A stretch of DNA of 54,899 bases from Actibacterium naphthalenivorans (lineage in GTDB: Bacteria; Pseudomonadota; Alphaproteobacteria; Rhodobacterales; Rhodobacteraceae). Shown piece by piece: positions 1 through 9,158 of the stretch. A program made the position numbers and the translations under genes. The stretch spans positions 1-54,899 of the forward strand of contig NZ_JACIEQ010000007.1 of assembly GCF_014196965.1 (NCBI RefSeq), read 5' to 3'. The stretch's first letter is position 1. The number at the start of each line of letters is the position of its first letter. Under the pieces are notes generated by a model. It searched no databases and had not been told where the DNA came from. It saw only the letters and a program-made list of their open reading frames with translations.

Positions 1-153
1 CTCTATGTCGCCAAGGTCTATCTGCAATCCGATGCCGCGACGGCCAACACGGAGGCCTTGCGCCAGGTGGTCGATGATCTTGCCGACACCGAATATGAAA
101 AACACCGCACCACAGACGTGGATGGCGAGACCGAGCGGGGACAGGTCCATTGA
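1..153 (+). CDS. C-terminal end of an unidentified protein upstream of virD4
   Basis: An open frame enters from the left edge and stops with TGA at 151-153, giving the last 50 residues of a protein. The tail is hydrophilic and acidic, with motifs such as LYVAKVYLQSD and LADTEYEKH. The stop overlaps the TTG start proposed for virD4, so the two are probably translationally coupled in one conjugation operon. In related elements a relaxase or accessory conjugation gene often sits here, but nothing in these 50 residues identifies the family, so no function is assigned. Confidence 0.55.
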   Translation, partial: LYVAKVYLQSDAATANTEALRQVVDDLADTEYEKHRTTDVDGETERGQVH

Positions 154-2162
154 GCGCCGCCATGGGAAAAGCGCGGATCGCCACGGGCGTCCTGCTTGTG
201 ACGCTGGTGACCGGGGCCATGGGCTATACCATCGCCTCGGCGGTGCTGACTTACCAGGATCTCGGCTTTGGGGCCGAGATCGACTTTGCATATATCGCGC
301 AGAACTATCTGGCGATCCTGGACCGCCGCCCGGAGGACGCGCAACTTATTCACCTGATCATCGGCAGCTTCGCCGCCGCCGGCCTGATGCTGAGCCTCGC
401 CCTCTCGGGGTCCGCTCTGACAGGCTTTGGCCAGACCCATTGGCAGACCGCGCGCGAGATGAAGGCCAATGGGTTCTTCGGGGCGCCAGGGACCGGGTTC
501 ATCCTCGGCAAGCTGGGGACGCCGGGCTCCCGCGCCAATTACATTTGCTCGAAGGTTTTCCCGCATGCGCTGATCGTGGCGCCCACGGGCCGCGGCAAGA
601 CCACGGGCTTCGTCATTCCGAACCTGCTGACCTGGCAAGGCTCCGCCGTGACGCTCGATGTGAAGGGCGAGTGTTTCGAGGCCACGGCCCGGCATCGCGC
701 AGCCCAAGGCGACAAGGTCTATCGCTTTGCCCCCACCGATTGGGAGGGCAAGCGCACGCACCGCTACAACCCGCTCCTGCGCATCTTTGAGCTGAAAGAT
801 CCCGCGCGCCAGCAGATGGAATTGCAGCTCCTGGCGACGCTCTTCCTGCAGAGCGACAATGACCGGGTGCAGGGCCTGCTCAAAGGCGGGATCGATCTCT
901 TCGTGGCGGCGGGTCTCTTGGCCTTCCAGCGCAAGCGCCCGACCTTGGGCGAGATCTACCGCATTGCCGCGTCGGGGGGGAACAAGCAGAAGGAATACTT
1001 CGCCCGCGGCCACGAGGTGGATAACAGGGCCGCCAAGCTGATCTTCACGCGGCTGGCCTCGACCAACAACGATACGCTGACCTCCTATGTCTCGCTCCTG
1101 ATGACCTCGGGGCTGGACCAGTGGCAGAACCCGGCCATCGATGAGGCGACGGCGGTGTCGGATTTTGATTTCCGCACGATCCGGAAAAAGCCCTTTTCGG
1201 TCTATCTCGTCGTCCAGCCGCTGATGGTGAAACCCCTCGCGCCCCTGATCCGGCTCTTCTTCTCCGATCTCCTCTCCGCCATGCAGGAAAAGGATCCCGG
1301 GCCGGATGAACCCTGGCCCGTGATGATCATGCTCGACGAGTTCAATCGTCTCGGCAAGATGCCCATCGTGGTCGAGAGCATCGAGACCCTGCGCACCTAT
1401 CGCGGCCATTTGGCCGTGGTCACCCAAACCATCCCCGCCCTCGATGAAATCTATGGCGAGAACACCCGCCGCGCCTTGCAGGGCAACGCGGGCGTCAAGC
1501 TTTACCTGACGCCGTCGGATGAAAAAACCGTCGAAGAGCTGAGCAAGGCGGTCGGCAAGACCACGAAAACCGTCGTCACGCGCTCGCAGTCCATCGGCAA
1601 GAACCCCTTTGAAGGGCGCAGCCAATCCACACGGACCGAAGAAAGCTCTCTCCTGCCCGAAGATGAGGCGCGCCGCCTACCGCTCGACGAAATCGTCATG
1701 GTCATCGATGCCCAGATGCCCGTCCGCGCGAAGCGGATCCAATATTTTGACGATCGGCTGTTCAAGGCGATCCACGCGGCGCAATCAGGCGAGTTGCCGT
1801 TTCCGAAGCCGGGGGACAGGGGACCGCAGGGCACGCTGCCGCTGAGTGTGCGCGCCATGCCGATGACGCCGCCGTTGGATGTGCCAGGGGGAACAGAAGC
1901 CGATGTGGAGAGGGCAAGCCAGGCTGGCGATGGTCAACCGTCAGGCCAAGCCGACGCCGCTCCAAAGAAGACCGCGCCTGTCGTTCACGCCGTTATCGCC
2001 GAGGAACAGCGACAGATAGAGATGGATTTTGAGAGCCGGGTTGCAGATGCCGAGACAGTGGGCGTGGATGATGAGGCCCAGATGCGCTCTGCAGTCGATG
2101 GCTTGGACGACATGGAAGCGATGCTGCGGGAGGGGGATGGCGAAAAGCTGGTTGCTCGATAA
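150..2162 (+). CDS. virD4: Type IV coupling protein VirD4/TraG, conjugative DNA transfer ATPase
   Basis: A 670-residue VirD4/TraG-family coupling protein, which links the relaxase-DNA complex to the VirB channel at the inner membrane. Two N-terminal hydrophobic segments (about residues 8-35 and 66-88) are the expected membrane anchor. The Walker A motif (APTGRGKT) lies near residue 144 and the Walker B strand (VMIMLDEFNRLG) near 391; a TraG-type C-terminal region follows. The last ~110 residues are low-complexity and acidic. I start at TTG 150 because a GGGG-type ribosome site lies 8-9 nt upstream and the start overlaps the preceding stop; ATG 162 is the alternative. The gene is full length although the virB operon lies about 40 kb away on the other side of the cargo. 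Confidence 0.93.
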   Translation: MSAAMGKARIATGVLLVTLVTGAMGYTIASAVLTYQDLGFGAEIDFAYIAQNYLAILDRRPEDAQLIHLIIGSFAAAGLMLSLALSGSALTGFGQTHWQTAREMKANGFFGAPGTGFILGKLGTPGSRANYICSKVFPHALIVAPTGRGKTTGFVIPNLLTWQGSAVTLDVKGECFEATARHRAAQGDKVYRFAPTDWEGKRTHRYNPLLRIFELKDPARQQMELQLLATLFLQSDNDRVQGLLKGGIDLFVAAGLLAFQRKRPTLGEIYRIAASGGNKQKEYFARGHEVDNRAAKLIFTRLASTNNDTLTSYVSLLMTSGLDQWQNPAIDEATAVSDFDFRTIRKKPFSVYLVVQPLMVKPLAPLIRLFFSDLLSAMQEKDPGPDEPWPVMIMLDEFNRLGKMPIVVESIETLRTYRGHLAVVTQTIPALDEIYGENTRRALQGNAGVKLYLTPSDEKTVEELSKAVGKTTKTVVTRSQSIGKNPFEGRSQSTRTEESSLLPEDEARRLPLDEIVMVIDAQMPVRAKRIQYFDDRLFKAIHAAQSGELPFPKPGDRGPQGTLPLSVRAMPMTPPLDVPGGTEADVERASQAGDGQPSGQADAAPKKTAPVVHAVIAEEQRQIEMDFESRVADAETVGVDDEAQMRSAVDGLDDMEAMLREGDGEKLVAR

Positions 2163-2445
2163 GGAGGCGGGCATAGCGACCTGCGCGTAGCTTCCGTAAC
2201 GCTGAATGTCACAAACGGTTCTCTGACTGCGGCTTTGTCAAGCGGGTGAGCGGTTTGTCCGTCCGGGGTCATGGTTCTCTCCGAGGTCGCGGGTTTCGCG
2301 CCTCATGATGGTGTTCGGTGGCGGATCGTCTCCAATGTCGTTTGCGGGGTAAGCGGCACGGGGCCGCGCCCAACCGTTTGTGCGAGATCAATCTTCCTCC
2401 GTCCCGTCGGGACTTCGCTCCCCGCTTCCGGGGCGCGAATTCAGA
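2163..2445. other. Non-coding stretch with two tandem hairpins beside the IS110 remnant
   Basis: No credible gene lies between virD4 and the transposase remnant. Two adjacent perfect small hairpins are visible: GTCCC-gtc-GGGAC at 2401-2413 and CCCCG-cttc-CGGGG at 2420-2433. They lie just downstream of the stop of the minus-strand remnant, where an IS110/IS1111-type element would have its 3' non-coding end. They could be what is left of such an end, or a terminator for virD4; no T tract follows on either strand. Confidence 0.35.
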
Positions 2446-2712
2446 TCAGGCAGCGGCCTCCTTCGCCCATTGATATTCGGTTTCGTTCTTCCAGAGTGTC
2501 AGCATGAGAACGGCGATCTTGCGTGCAGTCGCCACTGCCGCCTTGCGGAACCCGCGCCGTCCCGCGAGACGCACGGCCCAGCTTTTCAAGGCCGAGAGGC
2601 GTTTGACCTGACGAATGACGCAGGATGCCGCCTCGAACTGCAGTCCGCGCATCGCGCCGTCACCGCATTTGGAGACACGACCTGACCAGTCGATTTCACC
2701 GCCGAAATCCAC
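2446..2712 (-). pseudogene. C-terminal remnant of an IS110-family transposase
   Basis: About 88 residues match the C-terminal transposase domain of IS110-family enzymes: GEIDWSGRVSKCGDGAMR, then KSWAVRLAGRRGFRKA and the ending LTLWKNETEYQWAKEAAA, with a normal stop at 2446. The frame cannot be followed upstream into an N-terminal RuvC-like domain; the adjacent N-terminal remnant already carries its own copy of this domain. It is therefore a fragment of a different IS110 element, not just the frameshifted end of its neighbour. Confidence 0.75.
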
Positions 2713-2813
2713 GTCCGCATCGCACTCATGAACCGCTTCAACGCCCTCGGCACCGCCGAGATCGTCCGCGTGGCTTGAACCCGAAGGGGAAAGGGGAACT
2801 CACGCCTCAAGCC

Positions 2814-3533
2814 GCCTTTCTGCAACAATGCCATCACGTTGGCTGCCTTATAGAGCGCTGCTCGGAGCCCCGCATCCCCGGCCTTGGTAATTGCGCCTGC
2901 AATGGAGCGCTCCCCGGATTCGTCCCGACCGGGAGTCAGTCCAACCCAAGGACCGATATCGCGTGATCTCCGAAAGCGCGTGGGATCGTCGACCGCAGCC
3001 TGCAGCATCGTATTTCCAGCAGCCAGTTCCCTGATACGCACATCGTAGCGGACTTTTGAGACCGGCCCGATCTTCAGACCAAAGTTGCGCAACACACCAC
3101 GCACCGACAGTTCCAGGTTTATCAGCGCATTCTGTATCGCTTTGCGCGCCGTTAGCAGCGCACGTGTTTCTTGAGCTGGAACCGACTTGCAATGCACTTC
3201 GCTGAACCAGCCCATTTGCAGAAGACGAGCGATGCCTTGTGCGACCCGTCGATCAGTCTTGATGGCGCACGCGTTCAGTGCCTTCTTTACCCGGCGCGTT
3301 TCCATCAAGACCACCGGCTGCCCAGCCTCGGATATGCCTTTGTGCAGCCATTGCGACAAGGGCCCGGCTTCTAGGCCGATCCCGGTGATTGCATAGGGCA
3401 GATCTTTAAAAAACGAGACCAGCGCTTCCGGCTCGCTGATTACGTCAGCTTCTTTCAATATCTTGCCGCGTTCACCAAGAACGCAAACAGCGGTGCTTGC
3501 CAGAGAGACGTCCAGCCCGATAAAGATTTCCAT
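2814..3533 (-). pseudogene. Degenerate IS110-family transposase (N-terminal part, inactive)
   Basis: From ATG 3533 the protein has the RuvC-like DEDD start of IS110 transposases: D8 in FIGLDVS, E55 in GLEAGP, D94 in KTDRR. The fourth acidic residue, expected in the TDxxDA motif, is V97. After about residue 179 some 50 residues normally found between the two domains are missing, and the sequence jumps to VDDPTRFRRSRDIGPWVGLT of the C-terminal domain. Homology stops around residue 240; the open frame then runs into unrelated sequence. Loss of a catalytic acid, the internal deletion and the lost C-terminus make this a dead copy. It marks the left edge of the cargo. Confidence 0.8.
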
Positions 3534-3858
3534 GTCGTTGTCCTCTTCGCTCGTAGAAATTGAGGCGCACCTTGTGGCAAAGCCTCGCAGACACACTTCA
3601 TGCGTGTCATTGGGCAACGACACCCTGTCTACTACGCCGTAATCAAGCAAAACGGCTGAGATACGCGCCGGGCCCATTACGGTATCTCTCCAAAAACGGC
3701 GAATGCCACCCGCAGAGCCCGGGACGGCCACGGCGCGCGCGGCCGCCTCATGCGCGCTTCAACCCGCCGAACCGGCCCGGAACAGCAGAAAACCGTGATA
3801 AATCGAGGTGCCCTACAGTCGAATGTTGGGGGTCGACCTGGAGGCAGCCTGCCTCAGG
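3534..3858. other. Intergenic stretch between IS110 remnant and AraC-type gene
   Basis: This holds what would be the 5' non-coding end of the IS110 remnant and the region downstream of the AraC-family gene. I see no convincing gene, terminator or tRNA here. Confidence 0.4.
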
Positions 3859-4737
3859 TCACGCAGACCGCCGATATTCTGCGGGCGTGACGCCAACCAT
3901 CTTGCGGAAGGTCCGGCAGAAATGACTTTGGTCTGAAAACCCGCAGTCAAGGGCCACCGCTTTCATCGCGATATTGCCCTTTCTCAACATCGACTTTGCA
4001 CGTTCGATCCTCTTGCGGACAATGAAAGAGTGCGGTGGCTGACCAAACTCGGCCTTGAACTGCCTGGAAAAGTGGAAAGGGCTCAGCGCGACCGTGCTTG
4101 CCAGGCTTTCCAGACCGAAGTTCTCACATAGATGTTCCTCGACAAATTCGAGAATCCTGTGTCTCTGCCGTGCGCTGAAGACGGCGGGATTCACGTTCGG
4201 GAGATCGACCCTCGCGAACCGGCGCAACAGATGAACGGCGATCTGGGTTCGGACGGCGTCGACCAGAAGCTTCTGACCAGGACCACCATGCGCCATCTCA
4301 TCCTCGAGAACCTGAAGGCACTGCGGAATGACCGTATCGACGCGGCGGAGGTGATCGTCGATCTCGATCGATGTCGGCTCGCGCTCGAAAACCTGTGCCG
4401 CGGTCTCGGCAAGGGAGTCGTGGCTGAAATAGATATGCTTCACGTCGATCGGCTTGTCCCAATGCCAGGTCGACTGCTCGGCCCGCGCCAGCAGGGACAC
4501 GACGCCGCGCTCCACGGTCGCCGTTTGCCAGGGGCCGCCGCTGCGTCGCCGCATGGTCGATTTCCCGCCCTGGTAGACGACGATCATGTAGTCGCGCATC
4601 TCGGGGATGTCCGCTTCCTGCTCATCGTATTGGTAGCCCATCAGCGTGATGCCTTTCCAGCCGAGGCATGTGCTGTCGAGCGTCCTGTTTCCGGGTATCC
4701 ACTGCGGGATCAGGTCTGGTGGTATCAGATTGTTCAT
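3859..4737 (-). CDS. AraC-family transcriptional regulator
   Basis: A 292-residue regulator. The last ~100 residues are a canonical AraC double helix-turn-helix: LCENFGLESLASTVALSPFH is the first helix set and AVALDCGFSDQSHFCRTFRK, ending GVTPAEYRR, the second. The N-terminal ~180 residues are the variable sensor part. The start at 4737 is chosen because GGGAGG lies just upstream; the open frame continues further but without a comparable ribosome site. It lies downstream of, and on the same strand as, the SDR-BVMO-hydrolase cassette, so it is the obvious candidate local activator. The effector cannot be read from the sequence. Confidence 0.9.
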   Translation of the reverse strand: MNNLIPPDLIPQWIPGNRTLDSTCLGWKGITLMGYQYDEQEADIPEMRDYMIVVYQGGKSTMRRRSGGPWQTATVERGVVSLLARAEQSTWHWDKPIDVKHIYFSHDSLAETAAQVFEREPTSIEIDDHLRRVDTVIPQCLQVLEDEMAHGGPGQKLLVDAVRTQIAVHLLRRFARVDLPNVNPAVFSARQRHRILEFVEEHLCENFGLESLASTVALSPFHFSRQFKAEFGQPPHSFIVRKRIERAKSMLRKGNIAMKAVALDCGFSDQSHFCRTFRKMVGVTPAEYRRSA

Positions 4738-5046
4738 GTTTTCCTCCCTCAGGGAAGAGGTGCCCTCCCCGGCACCCCCATGTTCGATCAGTCGGTGGCC
4801 GCCAATTCCTGCGCGTCGATCACGATGCCGGCCTGCAGTATCCGTCTTGATCAAGCGGATTTGGGTGTCAGACCCCTTGCACGAACGGCAAAGGCGGATG
4901 CTGAGCACATCTTGCGACCAGTATGGTTGTCTCGCGGCGGTTCCAAACGACAGACCCGACCACGGCATCTGTTGCTTCCCTGGCCGCCGCCAATCTTGTC
5001 GAGCGCCGTTTCGCCCCCGCTTCGCTGCAACGCACGCGCAGGATCG
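4738..5046. other. Intergenic region upstream of the AraC-type gene
   Basis: About 309 bases separate the AraC-family start from the end of the SDR gene. Apart from the ribosome site of the regulator I see no gene. It probably holds the regulator's own promoter; no convincing -35/-10 pair could be picked. Confidence 0.35.
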
Positions 5047-5817
5047 TTATTTTGCGGTGAAACCCCCGTCCACGGGAAGAGCGACGCCTGTGACGTAGGC
5101 AGAGTCGTCCGAGGCCAGCCAGAGGGCGGCCTGCGCCATGTCTTCGGGACGACCGAGCCGTTTCAACGGCACGGAATTGACCATCATTTCCTTGTTTCTG
5201 GCGGCCTCCTTCGGATCACCCTTCCGGCTGGTGAATTCGAAGGCCATCGGCGTCTCCGTCAGACCGGGACAGATCGCGTTCACGCGCACATTGTCGAGGG
5301 CGTAGGTCTGGCAGAGGGATTTGGTCAGGCCGACGACAGCGAATTTGGCTGCGGAGTAGAGTGGGCTCCACATCGACCCCACGAGTCCGGATATCGAGCT
5401 CGTGAAAATGATTGACCCGCCCCCGCGTTGACGCATGTGGCCCACCGCCTCGCCGGCGGCAATGACTGCGGCTTCGACATTTACGGCGAGCGACTTGCGA
5501 AACGCTGCCATATCCACTTGTTCGATGCCGCCCGGTCCGGGTATCCCCGCATGAGCCCAGAGAACATCAAGGCCGCCCAACGCCTTGACGGCGGCGTTAA
5601 GGCTGTCGCGTGCGCCGCTTTCCGTCGAAAGGTCGGCGGCGATGGTGATGATGTCGAAGCCTTTCTCCTTCATCTCCGCCTTGAGCGAAGCCAGTCCTTC
5701 CTCATTGAGGTCGATCGCCGCAACGCGCGCGCCCTCTTTCGAAAAAAGTTCCACGGCGGCCTTGCCCATGCCGGATGCGGCGGCGGTGATGACCGTAAGT
5801 TTGTTTGCGAGACGCAT
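5047..5817 (-). CDS. Short-chain dehydrogenase/reductase (cassette A)
   Basis: A classical SDR of 256 residues, expected to oxidise a secondary alcohol to a ketone (or the reverse) with NAD(P). The cofactor turn is TAAASGMGKA near residue 12. The usual NNAG appears as AHAG. The catalytic serine is in SSISG and the Tyr/Lys pair in YSAAK. The C-terminus AYVTGVALPVDGGF is typical. AGGAGAA precedes the ATG. It is the last gene of a minus-strand run hydrolase-BVMO-SDR, suggesting that it makes the ketone for the BVMO. The order is the same as in the second BVMO cassette at 34.9-38.4 kb. Confidence 0.9.
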   Translation of the reverse strand: MRLANKLTVITAAASGMGKAAVELFSKEGARVAAIDLNEEGLASLKAEMKEKGFDIITIAADLSTESGARDSLNAAVKALGGLDVLWAHAGIPGPGGIEQVDMAAFRKSLAVNVEAAVIAAGEAVGHMRQRGGGSIIFTSSISGLVGSMWSPLYSAAKFAVVGLTKSLCQTYALDNVRVNAICPGLTETPMAFEFTSRKGDPKEAARNKEMMVNSVPLKRLGRPEDMAQAALWLASDDSAYVTGVALPVDGGFTAK

Positions 5818-5995
5818 AATCTCTTCTCCTTCGCTTTTGTGTTTTACTGTGCTCGGGCATCGGAACCGACCGGTCCCGAAGTCGTCTCTCGAAGTTCAAG
5901 GCGGTCGCCCAGTCTCCCAAGGGCCGCGCGGCCATTTAGCCGTCGAACCCTGGTGGCGCTGTGTGTCTACCTACCATTTGCCAGACACCCGTCCA

Positions 5996-7639
5996 TCAAG
6001 CTTTTTGGAAACCCGAGAGCCCCTCTGCGATCGACTTCTCGCATGCCTCGAGATACGAGGGCAGCCCTGCCGGATACATGAGCAGTTCACGCGGCTTGCC
6101 GGGGATGTTCGCGCCCATGTACCAGGAGTTGGCCTTGGGGAAGAGCGTCATGTCGGCCACCTCCAGACAGAACTTGCGCCATGCTTCCTCGGCGTCGGAT
6201 TGAGCCTCGATCCGGGTCACGTCTTCGGCACGCAGATTTTCAAGGATCTTGACCATCACGCCTCCCTGTGCCTCGGCGCAGGTGGGACCATTGCAAAAGC
6301 CGCTCGGGCTTTGCGGGCCGTAGAGGAAGAACAGGTTCGGGAACCCCTTCGTGGCCATTCCCAGCTGGGTGCGCACGCCATCGCTCCACTTCTCGCCAAT
6401 CGTGCGGCCGTCAACCCCCTTTATGTCCAGCGAGGTCAAGCCGCCGGACACCGCATCGAAACCTGTCGCCAGGACGATCACGTCGAACTCGTACTCGCGT
6501 TCGCTGGTCTTGATCCCCTTCTCGGTGAAGCACTCGATTGTCTCGCGCTTCAGATCGACCACATCGACATTGTCCCGTTGTACGACTTCATAGAAGTTCT
6601 GCTCCAGCGACGGACGCTTGACGCCGTAGGGATGCGGCGGCTCTTTCGGTGCGTAGATCTCGGCAAGCCTGGGATCCTTGATCCGCGCCAGAACCTTCTT
6701 GCGCCAGAAGTCATACTGTGCGCGGTTGGACTTCTCGTCGAAGATAACGTCCTTGAAGTTGTTCAGCCACCACCAGAAGCCACCGCGCTGCCAGATGCGC
6801 TCGAATACTTCTTCACGGTCCTCGTCCGCGATATCGAAGACACCCCAAGGGGAAAAATCGTAGTTGAAGCTGCCGAACGTCTTGAGTCGCACTGCCATGT
6901 CGGCAGGCATGTCGCGCCACATCTCCTCGTTGTCGGTTTCGCTCATCGTTCGCTGCCACATCGGAATGGCCAGGCAGGGTGTGCGAACGAAATGCGTCAG
7001 GTGGCTGGATTCCGGGGCCGTCTCCTGCACGACCTGAACCCCGCTTGCGCCCATGCCGATCACGGCGACGCGCTTGCCGGTCAGATCGGCGCCTTCCTGA
7101 GGCCAGAGTCCGGTATGATGGGTCTCGCCCCTGAAGCTCTCGAGCCCCTTGAAAGCCGGAATATATGGTTTGGCCGCGAATCCGGTGCAGAGGACGAAGA
7201 AGCGCGCCACGAAATCCCGACCGCCCTCGGTGTGGATCGTCCATTTGCGGCTGGTCTCGTCGAACTCGGCGCCGGTCACGCGCGTGTCGAGCATGACGTC
7301 CTTGCGCAGATCCCACCTTGAATCGACATGGTCGAAATACTCGCGGAGTTCCTGCCAATCCGGATAGAGTTCCTTGAACGCCCAGTCTTTCCACAACGCG
7401 GGATCCGAGTACTGATAAAGCGCCCCGTGGCTATCCACGCGCGCGCCGGGATAGCGGTTCCAGTGCCAGATGCCGCCGATATCCGAACCAGCCTCGAGGA
7501 GCTTCACTTTGAAGCCCTTCTCGCGAAGCTTGTGAAGTTGATACAAACCAGCGAAGCCGGCGCCTACCACGACAACGTCCAACTCGCCCTCGCCCATTTC
7601 GAGCTTCGTGTTCGAGTGCACTTTTTCGGCAATGTTCAT
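5996..7639 (-). CDS. Type I Baeyer-Villiger monooxygenase (cassette A)
   Basis: A 547-residue FAD/NADPH-dependent monooxygenase that should insert oxygen next to a ketone to give an ester or lactone. The first Rossmann motif GAGFAG is at about residues 26-31, followed by the HWNRYPGARVD stretch. The BVMO fingerprint FxGxxxHTxxW is intact as FRGETHHTGLWP. The second nucleotide site is VIGMGASGVQ. The start at 7639 follows GGGAGGA; longer starts lack a ribosome site. It is clearly different in sequence from the cyclohexanone-type BVMO at 35.75-37.39 kb, so it probably takes a different, perhaps bulkier, ketone. The actual substrate is unknown. Confidence 0.93.
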   Translation of the reverse strand: MNIAEKVHSNTKLEMGEGELDVVVVGAGFAGLYQLHKLREKGFKVKLLEAGSDIGGIWHWNRYPGARVDSHGALYQYSDPALWKDWAFKELYPDWQELREYFDHVDSRWDLRKDVMLDTRVTGAEFDETSRKWTIHTEGGRDFVARFFVLCTGFAAKPYIPAFKGLESFRGETHHTGLWPQEGADLTGKRVAVIGMGASGVQVVQETAPESSHLTHFVRTPCLAIPMWQRTMSETDNEEMWRDMPADMAVRLKTFGSFNYDFSPWGVFDIADEDREEVFERIWQRGGFWWWLNNFKDVIFDEKSNRAQYDFWRKKVLARIKDPRLAEIYAPKEPPHPYGVKRPSLEQNFYEVVQRDNVDVVDLKRETIECFTEKGIKTSEREYEFDVIVLATGFDAVSGGLTSLDIKGVDGRTIGEKWSDGVRTQLGMATKGFPNLFFLYGPQSPSGFCNGPTCAEAQGGVMVKILENLRAEDVTRIEAQSDAEEAWRKFCLEVADMTLFPKANSWYMGANIPGKPRELLMYPAGLPSYLEACEKSIAEGLSGFQKA

Positions 7640-7723
7640 TTGCGTCCTCCCATGATTTTCGTGGCGCCCGGACGAATCGTCTTCGCCCGGATCGCGCGAT
7701 TGGTACAATCTTCCCTATGCGAC

Positions 7724-8638
7724 TCAGCTCAGACCAAGCTTCGGACGAACCCACTCGGCCATGCGCTTGATTGCATCGTCGGCTTCAGGCGCGGTTCCCG
7801 CGAGAAACTGGAAGACATGCTGCATGTCGGGGAAAACATCGATCTTGACGTCCGCGCCCGCTTCCTTCGCCCGCTCCGCTATGCGCCGGCTGTCGTCGAG
7901 AAGAGTCTCGGCGTCTCCGACCGTGAGGTATATCGGCGGGAATTTCGAATAGTCGGTGTAAAGCGGATTTGCCAAAGGATCCTTCGGATCGCCCTTCTCA
8001 CCGATGAAAAGACTGCCCAGGTTCCTGGTGGTGTCGCGCGAAACCAGCGCATCCCTGTCCTTGTTCGTTTCGTAGGTCTCGCCCGAGAGATCCATTCCGG
8101 CCCAGGGGGACATCGGCATGGTCGCCACCGGAAGCGGCAACCCCTTTTCCCGCGCGGCGGCGATTGTGGTGAGCGCAAGCGCGCCGCCGGCCGAGTCGCC
8201 CGTCAACGCGATATGCTCCGGCTTCAACCCCCCGCACTCCAGCAACCAGCGATAGGCGGTGACCATGTCATTGACAGGACCGGGATGCGGATTCTCGGGG
8301 GAGCGCCGGTAATCGACGATCAGCGCCCGGCAGCCGACCGCCTTGGCGATATGGCCAAAGAGCTTGCGGTGGGAGTACATCGAGCCGACGACATAACCGC
8401 CACCATGCGAGCAAAGCAGAACGCGATCATGCACGGCACCGTGGGGGATCGCCCACATCGCCGGGATCCCTTCGACCGCGATCTCCTGGTAGTCGACGCG
8501 CGTCGGATCGGCGGTCACGTCGCCCCAATGGCCGAACAGACGCCGGATTTCTTCAAGCTCCATGTCGGGCTTGGCCGTCATTGCGGTGACCCACGACCGG
8601 TAGAGATCGGCGAGCGCTTCAGATTCCTTGCTTGGCAT
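7724..8638 (-). CDS. Alpha/beta hydrolase of the HSL type, likely lactone/ester hydrolase (cassette A)
   Basis: A 304-residue hydrolase of the hormone-sensitive-lipase group. The oxyanion-hole motif is SHGGGY, the nucleophile elbow GDSAGG, and the acid/histidine pair lies in the C-terminal third (QHVFQF). Placed directly upstream of the BVMO in the same direction, it should open the lactone or ester that the BVMO makes, as the lactone hydrolases of cyclohexanone and monoterpene pathways do. It is a paralogue of the hydrolase at 37.5-38.4 kb: both start MP.K, share W at the same place, and keep SHRK after HGGG. AAGGAAG precedes the start. Confidence 0.88.
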   Translation of the reverse strand: MPSKESEALADLYRSWVTAMTAKPDMELEEIRRLFGHWGDVTADPTRVDYQEIAVEGIPAMWAIPHGAVHDRVLLCSHGGGYVVGSMYSHRKLFGHIAKAVGCRALIVDYRRSPENPHPGPVNDMVTAYRWLLECGGLKPEHIALTGDSAGGALALTTIAAAREKGLPLPVATMPMSPWAGMDLSGETYETNKDRDALVSRDTTRNLGSLFIGEKGDPKDPLANPLYTDYSKFPPIYLTVGDAETLLDDSRRIAERAKEAGADVKIDVFPDMQHVFQFLAGTAPEADDAIKRMAEWVRPKLGLS

Positions 8639-8737
8639 ATCGTACTTCCTTCCCTTGGTTGGTAAATGGCCGGTCCCCGGATGGGGATTCCTCGCCTGGA
8701 GTTGACAAGAGCGCGACGGACGTCGCTGTTGCGGAGG

Positions 8738-9001
8738 CTATGCAGCCTCGCGGACAGGCCCAAGGCCGGTGCGGGTGGCGCCCCCGGCCTGATGGGTCTG
8801 CGTGACGTGCACGGCATCGGGGAAACAGATCATTCCGCCTGTCATTCCGCCCGCGTGATCGCGCGCGACGCCATGTACGCCGAGGGCCCCGAAAACACCC
8901 GTGCTCCGGGTGCTGATCCCGCCTTCGGCGAGCGCAACGCTGCTCGCCTTCTCCGGCGAAAGCGGACCGCAATCCACCACCTTCATTTCAGTGTTTGCCA
9001 T
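8738..9001 (-). CDS. Small unidentified ORF at the head of cassette A, possibly a truncated gene
   Basis: An 87-residue frame begins at ATG 9001 with a very good ribosome site (GGAGGAGG) and lies between the cassette A promoter and the hydrolase. Its first ~30 residues (MANTEMKVVDCGPLSPEKA) look like an ordinary soluble protein; the rest is glycine/alanine/histidine-rich and resembles no fold I recognise. It may be a genuine small gene or the start of a larger gene truncated by deletion. I assign no function. Confidence 0.4.
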   Translation of the reverse strand: MANTEMKVVDCGPLSPEKASSVALAEGGISTRSTGVFGALGVHGVARDHAGGMTGGMICFPDAVHVTQTHQAGGATRTGLGPVREAA

Positions 9002-9158
9002 GCTACCGTTCCTCCTCCGCTCAGGTATTACCGCCCCGAGACAGCCCCCCTGGCCTGCTGCGACAATGCGCCTGAGCAACCGACGGCCCAGTCCACCTTC
9101 CCGCTCCCAGCTTTCCTCCAAAGCTGCCAGCGGGGCTCCCCATTTTGACATTTTCAAG

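Noticed and set aside
18-1625. A 535-residue open frame antisense to virD4
   Set aside because: It mirrors the coding frame of a clear VirD4 gene in GC-rich DNA, has arginine/histidine/glycine-rich composition and no recognisable domain.
4738-4968. Longer start for the AraC-family regulator
   Set aside because: The extension has no ribosome site and unlikely composition, while ATG 4737 follows GGGAGG.
5932-5943. Palindrome GGCCGCGCGGCC between the SDR start and BVMO end as an operator
   Set aside because: A single GC-only palindrome in GC-rich DNA within an operon; likely chance.
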